Of a stretch of 64,000 nucleotides of DNA, positions 1-8,843 are shown piece by piece. The notes beneath the pieces are model-generated. The model was given only the letters and a program-made list of their open reading frames with translations, had not been told where the DNA came from and did not search any database. Both the position numbers and the translations under genes were made by a program. Each line of letters starts with the position of its first letter. Within the stretch, counting starts at the first letter, position 1. The DNA lies in assembly GCA_011526365.1 (NCBI GenBank), contig WTIO01000065.1, positions 1 to 64,000 on the forward strand. Reading direction: 5' to 3'. The stretch is from Flavobacteriales bacterium (GTDB lineage Bacteria; Bacteroidota; Bacteroidia; Flavobacteriales; Flavobacteriaceae).

Positions 1-58
<58 letters not shown>

Positions 59-60
59 AA

Positions 61-86
61 CCACCAGCTTTACTGGTGGTTTTTTT
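61..86 (+). terminator. Rho-independent terminator after tRNA-Pro
   Basis: A perfect 7-bp stem CCACCAG/CTGGTGG (61-67 with 73-79) encloses a 5-nt loop and is followed by seven T (80-86). It sits six bases after the tRNA end. The same stem recurs at 7598-7614. Confidence 0.88.
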
Positions 87-211
87 ATGCTTTAACTACT
101 GCTATTTATCGCAGCTTTACCTTTAAGGGAAACCGAAACACTACAGTCCTAAAATCTAAACTTCTGTTAAACAACACAATAAATTGATACATTTTGTAGT
201 TTTATAGTGTA

Positions 212-619
212 ATGAAAGCATTTATAACCAAATTCCTAGCAACAGCTTTAAGTCTGTTGGTGTTGATTTCCACAGTTTCTGTGACGGTAAACCAACACCT
301 CTGTATGGGGGAAGTGGTAGATATTGCTTTCTATACACATGCGAAAAGCTGTGGCATGGAGCAAGACGCTCCCAACTCAGGTTTGGCGCTGCAAGCAGAT
401 TGTTGTGACACTCTTTCGTTTTCCATTGAGGGACAAGACAATTTAAACACTGGAGGGAATGCTTTAGAACTACAACAACAATCCCTAGTTGCTGTTCTTC
501 CGCTATCCCCTGTTACGTTTTTCCCAGCTCCCAACACTGCTATTACAGCCTTTCAAAGTCATGCCCCCCCTTTACTACACAAAGACTTTCAAGTCCTCTA
601 CGCTACTTTTTTAATTTGA
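212..619 (+). CDS. Small exported Cys-rich protein (HYC_CC_PP-like) ahead of a copper efflux operon
   Basis: This 135-residue protein begins with a hydrophobic signal or anchor segment (residues about 5-27). It then carries HLCMGE (30-35), a CGM (47-49), a CC pair (64-65) and a late APP motif. This arrangement matches a small Bacteroidota family named for its HYC, CC and PP motifs. Cys, His and Met are the usual soft-metal ligands, and the gene lies 94 bases before a CusA-type pump on the same strand. A periplasmic copper-binding or sensing role is therefore likely, but that is inference; no enzymatic domain is visible. Its own function is not known to me. Confidence 0.75.
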   Translation: MKAFITKFLATALSLLVLISTVSVTVNQHLCMGEVVDIAFYTHAKSCGMEQDAPNSGLALQADCCDTLSFSIEGQDNLNTGGNALELQQQSLVAVLPLSPVTFFPAPNTAITAFQSHAPPLLHKDFQVLYATFLI

Positions 620-713
620 TGTTTTAGTCTGTCGTTGTCAGTTGTACTGACTGCGATCTTTTGCGTTCTGCCCTTGGGCACCCTCGTTAATCACAACTTT
701 AAAACATCAAAAA

Positions 714-3700
714 ATGCTTAAAAAAGCAATACTCTTCTTAATTGAAAATAAACTGGTTGCCGTACTGCTACTGGCCCTATTTGTGGGCTGGGGGGTTGTA
801 CATGTACCTTTTAAATGGGATACGGGTGTTCTCCCTAATGCCCCTGTAGCAGTGGATGCCATTCCAGATATTGGGGAAAACCAACAAATTGTATTTACGC
901 CCTGGGACGGTCGCTCCCCTCAAGATGTAGAGGATCAAATTACCTACCCCCTAACCACTACGCTGCTCGGTATCCCCGGGGTAAAAACCATCCGTAGTTC
1001 ATCGATGTTTGGTTTTTCCAGTATCTATGTCATTTTTGAAGAAGAAGTAGCTTTCTACTGGTCGCGCAGCCGCATTTTAGAAAAACTCAACGCCTTACCT
1101 GCTGGGGTACTCCCGCAGGGGATTCGCCCCTCCCTTGGACCAGATGCCACCACTTTGGGTCAAATTTATTGGTACACCCTTGAAGGGCATGACGAAAACG
1201 GAAAGGTTACCGGAGGCTGGGATTTAGACGAGCTACGAAGCATTCAGGACTACTACGTAAAATACGCCTTATCTGCAGCTAGTGGAGTGGCCGAAGTGTC
1301 TTCCATTGGCGGTTATGTAAAAGAATATCAAATTGATGTTAAGCCCGAGCTCATGCGTCAGTACAATATTCAGTTGCGTGATGTGGTTCAAGCCGTACAA
1401 CAATCCAATCAGGATATAGGGGCGCAAACTTTAGAAATTAACAAGGCCGAATATTTGGTCCGTGGATTGGGATATGTACAATCCATTGAGGATATTGAAA
1501 ATGCTGTAGTAACCAGTGAAAACTTTACCGCATTACGTATAAAAGACATCGCAGAGGTACACCTGGGCCCTGCTACACGACGTGGCATTTTAGACAAAGA
1601 AGGGGCCGAGGTAGTTGGAGGCGTGGTAGTCTCCCGTTATGGCGCCAACCCTATGGAAGTCATCAATAACGTTAAAGAAAAAATAGCCGAACTCTCCACG
1701 GGGCTGCCCTCAAAAAAACTTGCGGATGGGCGAACTTCTCAGCTTTATATTGTCCCATTCTACGACCGCACAGAACTTATTGAAGAAACCATTGGCACCC
1801 TCAATGAAGCCCTCCTACTTGAAATTCTTATTACCGTACTGGTTATTATTGTGATGGTGTATAACCTGCGGGCCTCCATTTTAATTTCAGGCCTGTTGCC
1901 TGTGGCCGTGTTGATGGTGTTCATTGCCATGAAAATGTTTGGGGTAGCGGCTAATATAGTGGCGCTTTCAGGTATTGCAATAGCCATTGGAACCATGGTA
2001 GATATTGGGGTGATTTTGTGTGAAAACATCCTCCGACATCGCGATGAAAATATAAAACAAAACAAGGGGAAGCCACTTCCCATAAACACAGTAGTGTACA
2101 ATGCTACCGTGGAAGTTTCAGGGGCGATTATCACAGCAGTGATGACCACCATCATTAGTTTTATCCCGGTTTTTACTATGATCGGCGCAGAAGGAAAATT
2201 ATTCCGTCCGCTGGCCTTCACCAAAACCATGGCCCTCTCGGCTTCCATTGTTATCGCGCTATTTTTAATCCCGCCTTTTGCGGCACTTTTATTCCGTTCT
2301 AATGGTATGCGAAGCATCCGAAAATACGGGTATGGGGCTGTAGTACTCATTACAGGAATTGCAGCTCTTGCTTTGGGCTATTGGATGGGTGGTTTACTGT
2401 TGGCCTTTGGACTCATCCCATGGCTGCAACATCCAGCACTGGCAGCAGGTGGGTATTCACAACTCCCACTCTCCGAAAAACAAGCCACCCAAGCCAATAT
2501 TGGTGTGGCCGTACTCAGTATCGTATTCCTTTTAGCAAACTATTGGCGCCCCCTCGGCTTTGACCGAAGTATAGTGATGAACCTGATTTTTGTAGGGATT
2601 ATTTGTTTTGGACTGTTGGGCACCTTCTGGCTTTTCCGAAAAAACTACAGTCGTATTTTGCAATGGGCCTTACGCAACAAAATAGCGTTCCTCTCCCTCC
2701 CTACCCTAATTCTAGTGATGGGTATTGGCATTATGAAAAACACTGGAAAAGAATTTATGCCTGCACTCAATGAAGGCTCATTTCTTTTAATGCCCACCTC
2801 CCTACCGCATGCGGGAGTGGAAGAAAACAAACGTGTCTTGCAGCAACTGGATCGAGCGGTAGCCAGTATTCCCGAAATTGAAACTGTGGTGGGGAAATCG
2901 GGAAGAACCACCTCGGCACTTGACCCTGCACCGCTGTCGATGTATGAAAACATTATCAAATACCGATCGGAATACGAATGGGATGCCCAAGGGGAACCAC
3001 AGCGATTTAAAATCAATGCCAACGGGTATTTTATATTGCAAAACGGACAGTTGGTTGCCAATCCAAACCTACCTCCAACGAGCAAGGCAACTACAGTCGC
3101 TGATCCCTTTCGTATCGATAGAAGTCAACTGATCCCCGACACTCGTGGCGAATACTTTAGAAACTGGCGCCCGGAAATTCGCTCTGCAGACGATATTTGG
3201 AATGAAATCGTTAAAGCGACCAAACTTCCTGGGGTCACTTCTGCGCCAAAACTACAGCCTATAGAAACCCGATTGGTAATGCTACAAACCGGAATGCGTG
3301 CCCCGATGGGTATAAAAATAAAAGGCCAAGATTTAAGAACCATTGAAGCCTTTGGATTGCAATTGGAGCAGTTGCTTAAAACTGCGGAAGGGGTAAAAAC
3401 ATCCTCCGTCTTCGCAGATCGCATCGTTGGAAAACCCTATTTGCTTTTAGATATTGATAGGGAACAACTGGCACGTTATGGTATTACAGTAGAAAAAGTA
3501 CAACAAACCATAGCTATAGCCGTAGGCGGTATGTCCTTAACCCAAACCGTTGAAGGGCGGGAACGCTATACCATTCGGGTGCGCTATCCCAGAGCATTAC
3601 GGGATACTCCAGAGGACTTAAAAACTATTTATATCCCTGTTTCTAAAGGGCAACCCGTACCGCTTAGTGAATTGGTAAATATTCGCTACGAACAAGGGCC

Positions 3701-4508
3701 GCAAGTAATTAAAAGCGAGGACACCTTTTTGGTAGGATATGTGCTGTTTGACAAATTGGAGGGCTTCGCCGAAGTAAACGTGGTAGAAAATGCTCAGGCG
3801 GTCATACAGGCCAACATCAACAGTGGGGCGCTCAGCGTTCCTAAAGGCATAAATTATGCGTTTACGGGAACCTATGAAAATCAATTGCGGGCCGAAAAAA
3901 CACTGTCCGTAGTTGTCCCTCTCGTACTGCTCATCATCTTTTTAATCCTCTATTTTCAGTTTAGGAGTGTAGCAACTTCCCTTATGGTCTTTACGGGAAT
4001 TGCTGTAGCCTTTGCCGGTGGGTTTATTATGATTTGGCTCTACGGACAAGAGTGGTTTTTCAATTTTAATTTTTTAGGGGAAAACTGGCGCGAACTTTTT
4101 CAAATGCGCACTATTAATTTAAGTGTTGCCGTTTGGGTAGGGTTTATTGCCCTCTTTGGAATAGCCACAGATGACGGTGTCATTATGGCCACCTATCTGA
4201 CACAAACCTTTGATCGCAATAGCCCTAAAGATATTAAAGAAGTACACCAGTCGGTGCTTGAGGCAGGAGAAAAACGCATTCGCCCGTGTTTGATGACTAC
4301 CGCTACTACACTGCTGGCCTTGCTGCCCATACTCACCTCCACGGGTCGTGGTAGTGATATTATGATTCCCATGGCCATTCCAAGTTTTGGCGGGATGCTC
4401 ATTGCTCTTATTACCCTTTTTGTGGTGCCTGTTTTATTTGGGTGGAAAGAAGAATTAAGAGTAAAAAAGGAGACTAAGAATACTACTACAACTGCAACAG
4501 TCATTTGA
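714..4508 (+). CDS. cusA: CusA/CzcA-family heavy-metal efflux RND permease, probably Cu(I)/Ag(I) type
   Basis: At 1264 residues this is the inner-membrane proton-driven pump of a tripartite metal efflux system. The TM4 motif GIAIAIGTMVDIGVILCEN carries an Asp near 430, the pattern of the monovalent-metal (CusA) branch. By eye, Met693 in LLMPTSLP and Met856 in VMLQTGM align with two of the three E. coli CusA copper-binding methionines; the third position is not Met. The protein is about 220 residues longer than E. coli CusA. Much of the excess is a hydrophobic insertion at about residues 535-642 containing several extra membrane segments, plus a longer periplasmic porter region. The outer-membrane and adaptor partners follow directly, and the next start lies one base past this stop. 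The exact metal is inferred. Confidence 0.92.
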   Translation: MLKKAILFLIENKLVAVLLLALFVGWGVVHVPFKWDTGVLPNAPVAVDAIPDIGENQQIVFTPWDGRSPQDVEDQITYPLTTTLLGIPGVKTIRSSSMFGFSSIYVIFEEEVAFYWSRSRILEKLNALPAGVLPQGIRPSLGPDATTLGQIYWYTLEGHDENGKVTGGWDLDELRSIQDYYVKYALSAASGVAEVSSIGGYVKEYQIDVKPELMRQYNIQLRDVVQAVQQSNQDIGAQTLEINKAEYLVRGLGYVQSIEDIENAVVTSENFTALRIKDIAEVHLGPATRRGILDKEGAEVVGGVVVSRYGANPMEVINNVKEKIAELSTGLPSKKLADGRTSQLYIVPFYDRTELIEETIGTLNEALLLEILITVLVIIVMVYNLRASILISGLLPVAVLMVFIAMKMFGVAANIVALSGIAIAIGTMVDIGVILCENILRHRDENIKQNKGKPLPINTVVYNATVEVSGAIITAVMTTIISFIPVFTMIGAEGKLFRPLAFTKTMALSASIVIALFLIPPFAALLFRSNGMRSIRKYGYGAVVLITGIAALALGYWMGGLLLAFGLIPWLQHPALAAGGYSQLPLSEKQATQANIGVAVLSIVFLLANYWRPLGFDRSIVMNLIFVGIICFGLLGTFWLFRKNYSRILQWALRNKIAFLSLPTLILVMGIGIMKNTGKEFMPALNEGSFLLMPTSLPHAGVEENKRVLQQLDRAVASIPEIETVVGKSGRTTSALDPAPLSMYENIIKYRSEYEWDAQGEPQRFKINANGYFILQNGQLVANPNLPPTSKATTVADPFRIDRSQLIPDTRGEYFRNWRPEIRSADDIWNEIVKATKLPGVTSAPKLQPIETRLVMLQTGMRAPMGIKIKGQDLRTIEAFGLQLEQLLKTAEGVKTSSVFADRIVGKPYLLLDIDREQLARYGITVEKVQQTIAIAVGGMSLTQTVEGRERYTIRVRYPRALRDTPEDLKTIYIPVSKGQPVPLSELVNIRYEQGPQVIKSEDTFLVGYVLFDKLEGFAEVNVVENAQAVIQANINSGALSVPKGINYAFTGTYENQLRAEKTLSVVVPLVLLIIFLILYFQFRSVATSLMVFTGIAVAFAGGFIMIWLYGQEWFFNFNFLGENWRELFQMRTINLSVAVWVGFIALFGIATDDGVIMATYLTQTFDRNSPKDIKEVHQSVLEAGEKRIRPCLMTTATTLLALLPILTSTGRGSDIMIPMAIPSFGGMLIALITLFVVPVLFGWKEELRVKKETKNTTTTATVI

Positions 4509-4509
4509 T

Positions 4510-5766
4510 ATGAAAACAGGAATCGACACAAGATATTTTTTAATTTTTTGCTTTTCACTTTTTGCGTCCGCTACGATAGCTGCGCAAGAATTGCAACCCT
4601 ACATTCAGGAAGCGCTGCAAAACAACCCGAACATTCAGGCTTTTGAAACGCGCTATGCCATTGCCGAAGAAAAGGTGAAGGAAGCCCAGTGGCTGCCCAA
4701 CACTGAATTTAGTGCTGGCTATTTTGTGGGGAAACCCCAAACACGAGTAGGTGCACAGCGCGCACGGTTTTCAGCCAAACAAATGCTGCCTTGGTTTGGA
4801 ACCATAAGCACACGAAAAAAATATGCTACAAGTCGGGCAGAAACCGATTATATGGACTATGTCATTGCAAAGCGAAAACTGGCCTTGGCAGTGAGTCAGT
4901 CCTATTATAATTTATATGGTATAAAAGCCCAACAAGCGGTACTCGAAAAAAACATCCAGCTGTTAAAAACCTATGAAACACTGGCGTTAACCGCGGTGGA
5001 AGTCAATACGACCAGTGCAGTGGATGTACTGCGAATACAAATCCGTCAGAACGAACTACAACAACGTAAAGAGGTCTTAGAGGAAGCGTTTCAGGCGGCT
5101 CAAGTGGGTTTTAACAACCTCTTAAACCGCAACGACAATACCGCAGTAGTGGTCCCTGCTTTTGCTTTCATTCCGGAGAAAGATCCACTACTCCTCGATA
5201 GTATTCAGGTAAACCCAGAACTGTTGCGTTATGATACAATGTATGCTTCGGTACAACAGGCAGAAGCCCTCAACCAAAAACAAAGTGCACCTCGCTGGGG
5301 CGTGGGAATAGACGTTGTACCTGTGGAAGCCCTTCCTGCCTTTTCGTTTATCTATAGAGATTTAGACCTCAGTGCAAATGGCAAAGATGTTATCATGCCT
5401 ATGGTATCCCTATCCGTACCCCTGTTTAACAAGCGTTACGCTTCAAAAACCAAACAAAACAAACTCCGAATGCAGGAAATTAGCTTGCAAAAAATGGAGC
5501 GGCAAAATGGACTGGAAGCCGCCTTGGCAAAAGCAGTGGCCCAGCGCAACGAAGCACGTATTGCCTTCACCACACAAACAAAAAATTTACAACAGGCGAA
5601 AGATGCAGAACAAATTCTAATGAAAAATTATGAAACTGCTAGCGTGGATTTTAATGAGCTGCTGGACATTCAAGAATTACAATTAAAATTTCAATACCAA
5701 CAAATTGGATCCATACAGCAATACTTTACCCAAGCGGCAATAATCAATTATCTCATAGAACAATAA
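4510..5766 (+). CDS. cusC: TolC-family outer membrane channel of the metal efflux pump
   Basis: This 418-residue protein has a signal peptide ending near ATIAAQE (about residue 25). The rest is helical, Gln/Ala/Glu-rich and made of two similar halves, as in TolC/CusC outer-membrane efflux proteins. The LSVPLFNKRYASKTKQNKLR stretch near residue 300 is typical of the second half. It starts one base after the permease stop, so the two are translationally coupled. It should form the trans-periplasmic exit duct for the CusA- and CusB-like proteins. It lacks an obvious lipobox Cys, unlike E. coli CusC. Assignment rests on topology and position. Confidence 0.9.
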   Translation: MKTGIDTRYFLIFCFSLFASATIAAQELQPYIQEALQNNPNIQAFETRYAIAEEKVKEAQWLPNTEFSAGYFVGKPQTRVGAQRARFSAKQMLPWFGTISTRKKYATSRAETDYMDYVIAKRKLALAVSQSYYNLYGIKAQQAVLEKNIQLLKTYETLALTAVEVNTTSAVDVLRIQIRQNELQQRKEVLEEAFQAAQVGFNNLLNRNDNTAVVVPAFAFIPEKDPLLLDSIQVNPELLRYDTMYASVQQAEALNQKQSAPRWGVGIDVVPVEALPAFSFIYRDLDLSANGKDVIMPMVSLSVPLFNKRYASKTKQNKLRMQEISLQKMERQNGLEAALAKAVAQRNEARIAFTTQTKNLQQAKDAEQILMKNYETASVDFNELLDIQELQLKFQYQQIGSIQQYFTQAAIINYLIEQ

Positions 5767-5820
5767 AATTCCCCTAAACGCAACAGTAACAACAGTACAA
5801 CACCTTTTAAAAAAGAACTC

Positions 5821-7575
5821 ATGAAACAACGCATACTTTATCTTGGAATTGCCCTGCTCGCTGGCTTGGGCTTGGGCTATATGCTATTTAATGGCGGTAC
5901 TTCACACAGTACTTCAACCGAGGTGCACAATCACAGCGCAGCGAATCCACAACAGTGGACCTGTTCCATGCATCCACAAATTTTACGACAGGAGCCGGGG
6001 GATTGTCCCATTTGTGGTATGGATCTGATTCCAGCTGAATCCACTGCTTCGGGCCTGGCCCCAGAGCAATTTAAAATAACCCCCAATGCATTGGCATTAG
6101 CCAACATTCAAACCTCCATAGTAGAAGGCGCCACAACTCAGGGGGCCACCCAAAACTTATCGGGGAAAATTTCCATTAATGAGGAGCAAATTGCCGTGCA
6201 AGCAAGTTATTATGCGGGAAGAATTGAACGTTTATTCATCAACTATACTGGTCAAGAAGTACAAAAAGGACAGGTGTTAGCCACGCTCTATGCGCCACAA
6301 TTGGTGGCAGCACAGCAGGAATTGCTAACTGCTGCTGCTTTAAAAGAAACACAACCACAACTCTACCGTGCGGTGCGAAAAAAGCTTCAACTTTGGAAAT
6401 TGACTGACAAAGAAATTGAAGCCATAGAAGTGTCGGGAAAAGTGAGAGAATACTTTCCTATTCGAGCTACTGTGGGAGGTACCGTTACAGCTCTATTGGG
6501 TGCCGAAGGGGATTACCTCAAAGAAGGACAAGCCATTGCTCGGGTGAGTAACCTCAACACCCTTTGGGCCAATTTTGATGCCTATGAACGGCAATTGTCA
6601 CAATTTAGAGTAGGACAAAAAATTGAAATTTATACCTCCGCCTATCCCAACAAAAAGGTAGAGGGCACCATAAGTTTTATTGCCCCCCTACTCAACAATG
6701 ACACCCGTACGGCTACTCTTCGAGCTACAGTTAAGAACAATGACAAAGTATTGAAGCCAGGAATGTTTGTCAGTGGGAAAATCACCACAGCACCGTCAAC
6801 AACAAAGGCTGTAAGCATCCCTGCAAGTGCAGTGCTTTGGACGGGGAAACGTTCTTTGGTGTATGTAAAAGCAGCGCAAGACAGCCCCATTTTTGAGATG
6901 CGCGAAGTAACACTGGGGCAAAAAAATGGAGCACAAGTCGAAATCATTGAAGGCCTTAGCATTGGGGAAGAAATTGTAACCAAAGGCACCTTTACCGTTG
7001 ATGCTGCCGCACAGTTGCAAGGCAAAAAAAGCATGATGAATAATACAGGAGGCAAAACCATGACAGGCCACGAAGGGCATACAGGGGTGCAGGAAAACCA
7101 TGATTCCTCAACAGCTATGAAACAAACAATGAAGATGAATTTTTCAGACAGCTTTCAAAAGGATTTTAAACCGGTGCTTTTGGCCTACTTAAAGGTAAAA
7201 GATGCTTTAGTGGCAAGCGATGCCCCCCAAACTGTGGTCAGTGCCAAAGCCACCTTAGAAGCTCTTAATGCAATACCAACAAGCAACTTGGGGAAAATGG
7301 AACAGGAGCATTTCAATGCAAGTGTGAAAATGTTGGAAGCCATTGCTGCAAAAACCAATCTAAACAACCAACGCAGCCATTTTGTGCTCCTTAACGAGCA
7401 TCTGGTGGCCCTGGTAAGTGCCTTTAGCACTTTAGAAAACACTCTCTACGTGCAACAATGCCCCATGGCAAATAACAACCAAGGGGCGGTGTGGTTAAGT
7501 AAAGAAAAAGACATTAGAAACCCTTACTTTGGCACTGCCATGCTGAAATGTGGGAGTACCATCAAATCGCTTTAG
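5821..7575 (+). CDS. cusB: Periplasmic adaptor (CusB-like) with N-terminal heavy-metal-binding motif and C-terminal DUF3347
   Basis: This 584-residue membrane-fusion protein begins with a TM or signal segment (5-24). Next comes a heavy-metal-binding motif: C48, M50, H51, then CPICGM (62-67). The barrel-sandwich, beta-barrel and membrane-proximal regions (about 90-400) include LSGKISINEEQIAVQASYY-like and ATVGGTVTALLGAEGDYLKE-like segments. A His/Met-rich linker (about 405-435) leads to a C-terminal DUF3347 domain with QCPMAN and a late Cys, commonly fused to Bacteroidota CusB proteins. It bridges the pump and the outer channel and probably passes Cu(I)/Ag(I) to the pump. It is the last gene of the operon; a terminator follows 22 bases later. 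Confidence 0.92.
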   Translation: MKQRILYLGIALLAGLGLGYMLFNGGTSHSTSTEVHNHSAANPQQWTCSMHPQILRQEPGDCPICGMDLIPAESTASGLAPEQFKITPNALALANIQTSIVEGATTQGATQNLSGKISINEEQIAVQASYYAGRIERLFINYTGQEVQKGQVLATLYAPQLVAAQQELLTAAALKETQPQLYRAVRKKLQLWKLTDKEIEAIEVSGKVREYFPIRATVGGTVTALLGAEGDYLKEGQAIARVSNLNTLWANFDAYERQLSQFRVGQKIEIYTSAYPNKKVEGTISFIAPLLNNDTRTATLRATVKNNDKVLKPGMFVSGKITTAPSTTKAVSIPASAVLWTGKRSLVYVKAAQDSPIFEMREVTLGQKNGAQVEIIEGLSIGEEIVTKGTFTVDAAAQLQGKKSMMNNTGGKTMTGHEGHTGVQENHDSSTAMKQTMKMNFSDSFQKDFKPVLLAYLKVKDALVASDAPQTVVSAKATLEALNAIPTSNLGKMEQEHFNASVKMLEAIAAKTNLNNQRSHFVLLNEHLVALVSAFSTLENTLYVQQCPMANNNQGAVWLSKEKDIRNPYFGTAMLKCGSTIKSL

Positions 7576-7597
7576 GGCCCCAATTGAGCGCATTAAA

Positions 7598-7623
7598 CCA
7601 CCAGTAGCTGGTGGTTTTTTTTT
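7598..7623 (+). terminator. Rho-independent terminator of the efflux operon
   Basis: The stem CCACCAG/CTGGTGG (7598-7604 with 7608-7614) has a 3-nt loop TAG and is followed by nine T (7615-7623). The stem arms are identical to those of the tRNA terminator at 61-86. Confidence 0.88.
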
Positions 7624-7634
7624 ATTTTCACTTC

Positions 7635-8765
7635 ATGATAAGCTATTGGGAAAAAACCAGTTTCATCACCTACGACTACCTTATCATTGGGGGAGGTATA
7701 GTAGGCCATTTTGCTGCCTTAGAATTGGCGCAACAGCAGCCTAACGCAAAAATTGCCCTTTTGGAAAAGGGGCTCTTTCCCCATGGAGCAAGCACTAAAA
7801 ATGCGGGGTTTGCGTGTTTTGGATCCCTCACCGAATTGGAAGCAGACGAGCACACCTTGTCCATTGACGCACAGCTTCAATTGGTGGAACAGCGTTTAAA
7901 AGGCTTAGAACAATTGCGGCAAACCCTCAGTGATACCACCATCGACTATTCGCCCTGTGGAGGCTACGAACTGCTGTTTGATACAGCGGAAAATCTGGAA
8001 GCCCGCTGTGAACGCTGGAATTCCCTACTTCAACCCCTTATTGGTAGCGATACTTTTTACAATGCAGATCAGGAAATTGCTGCCCAAGGATTTTCTACAA
8101 AGCACGTCAAGCATATGGTAGGCAGCCGTTTTGAAGGCACCATTAATACAGGAAAAATGATGTATGCGCTAAGTAAAAAAGTTGCCAGCTTAGGGGTAAT
8201 GCGCTACACCCAATCGGAGGTAATTGGTTGGGAGCCCCATCCAACAGGGGTGCATGTGAATGTACGAGTAGGAGATGAATCCCTTGTACTTCAAGCTAAA
8301 AAAGTAGGGGTATGCACCAATGCTTTTACAAAAAAATGGTTGCCCGAACTCGACCTAAACCCAGGAAGGGGCTGCGTGCTAATTAGTACTCCCATCCCCA
8401 ATTTTTCGTTAAAAGGATGTTTTCATTACCAAGAAGGCTACTATTATTTCAGGTCTATAGACCAACGCTTGCTTATTGGTGGGGGGCGCCAACTTGCTTT
8501 TGAAGAAGAAACCACCATCCAATTTGGAATCAACCCAAAAATTAAAGCGGCCTTAGTGGAAGACGTTCAACGCTTTATTCTCCCAAACACCTCTTTTAAG
8601 ATTGAGCAGGAATGGTCAGGCATTATGGGCTTTGGTCCCCACAAAAAACCAATTATTACCACCATCGACGACCGTGTAACTCTTGGTATACGCCTAGGAG
8701 GAATGGGGGTAGCAATTGGAGCTTCTGTAGGTACTGCTGTAGCAGAAAAGATGTATTCCAACTAA
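7635..8765 (+). CDS. FAD-dependent oxidoreductase (D-amino-acid oxidase/glycine oxidase superfamily)
   Basis: The protein has 376 residues from ATG 7635. A GTG 24 bases earlier lies inside the terminator and is rejected. An N-terminal FAD Rossmann motif IIGGGIVG sits at residues 17-24, followed by an acidic end of strand 2 (LLEKG) and a GASTKNAGFACFGS segment typical of DAO-family flavoproteins. The C-terminal IRLGGMGVAIGASVGTAVAE closes the FAD-binding fold. There is no signal peptide, so it is cytoplasmic. The substrate cannot be told from sequence; oxidation of an amine or a 2-hydroxy acid is the family's usual chemistry. It is a stand-alone gene between a terminator and a 78-base gap. Confidence 0.88.
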   Translation: MISYWEKTSFITYDYLIIGGGIVGHFAALELAQQQPNAKIALLEKGLFPHGASTKNAGFACFGSLTELEADEHTLSIDAQLQLVEQRLKGLEQLRQTLSDTTIDYSPCGGYELLFDTAENLEARCERWNSLLQPLIGSDTFYNADQEIAAQGFSTKHVKHMVGSRFEGTINTGKMMYALSKKVASLGVMRYTQSEVIGWEPHPTGVHVNVRVGDESLVLQAKKVGVCTNAFTKKWLPELDLNPGRGCVLISTPIPNFSLKGCFHYQEGYYYFRSIDQRLLIGGGRQLAFEEETTIQFGINPKIKAALVEDVQRFILPNTSFKIEQEWSGIMGFGPHKKPIITTIDDRVTLGIRLGGMGVAIGASVGTAVAEKMYSN

Positions 8766-8843
8766 GGGGTGTTCAAAAATCATTACCAAAAATTGAAATC
8801 GTGGTTGAGAGTTTTTCTTTAACTTGACAGCAAAATTTTAATT

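Noticed and set aside
2878..3132. Second coding frames inside cusA and many other genes
   Set aside because: They are shadows of strongly conserved proteins, without their own motifs or start signals.
7611..7634. GTG start 24 bases upstream for the FAD oxidoreductase
   Set aside because: It lies in the terminator stem and encodes a Phe-rich stretch from the T run; ATG 7635 is followed by the normal N-terminus.
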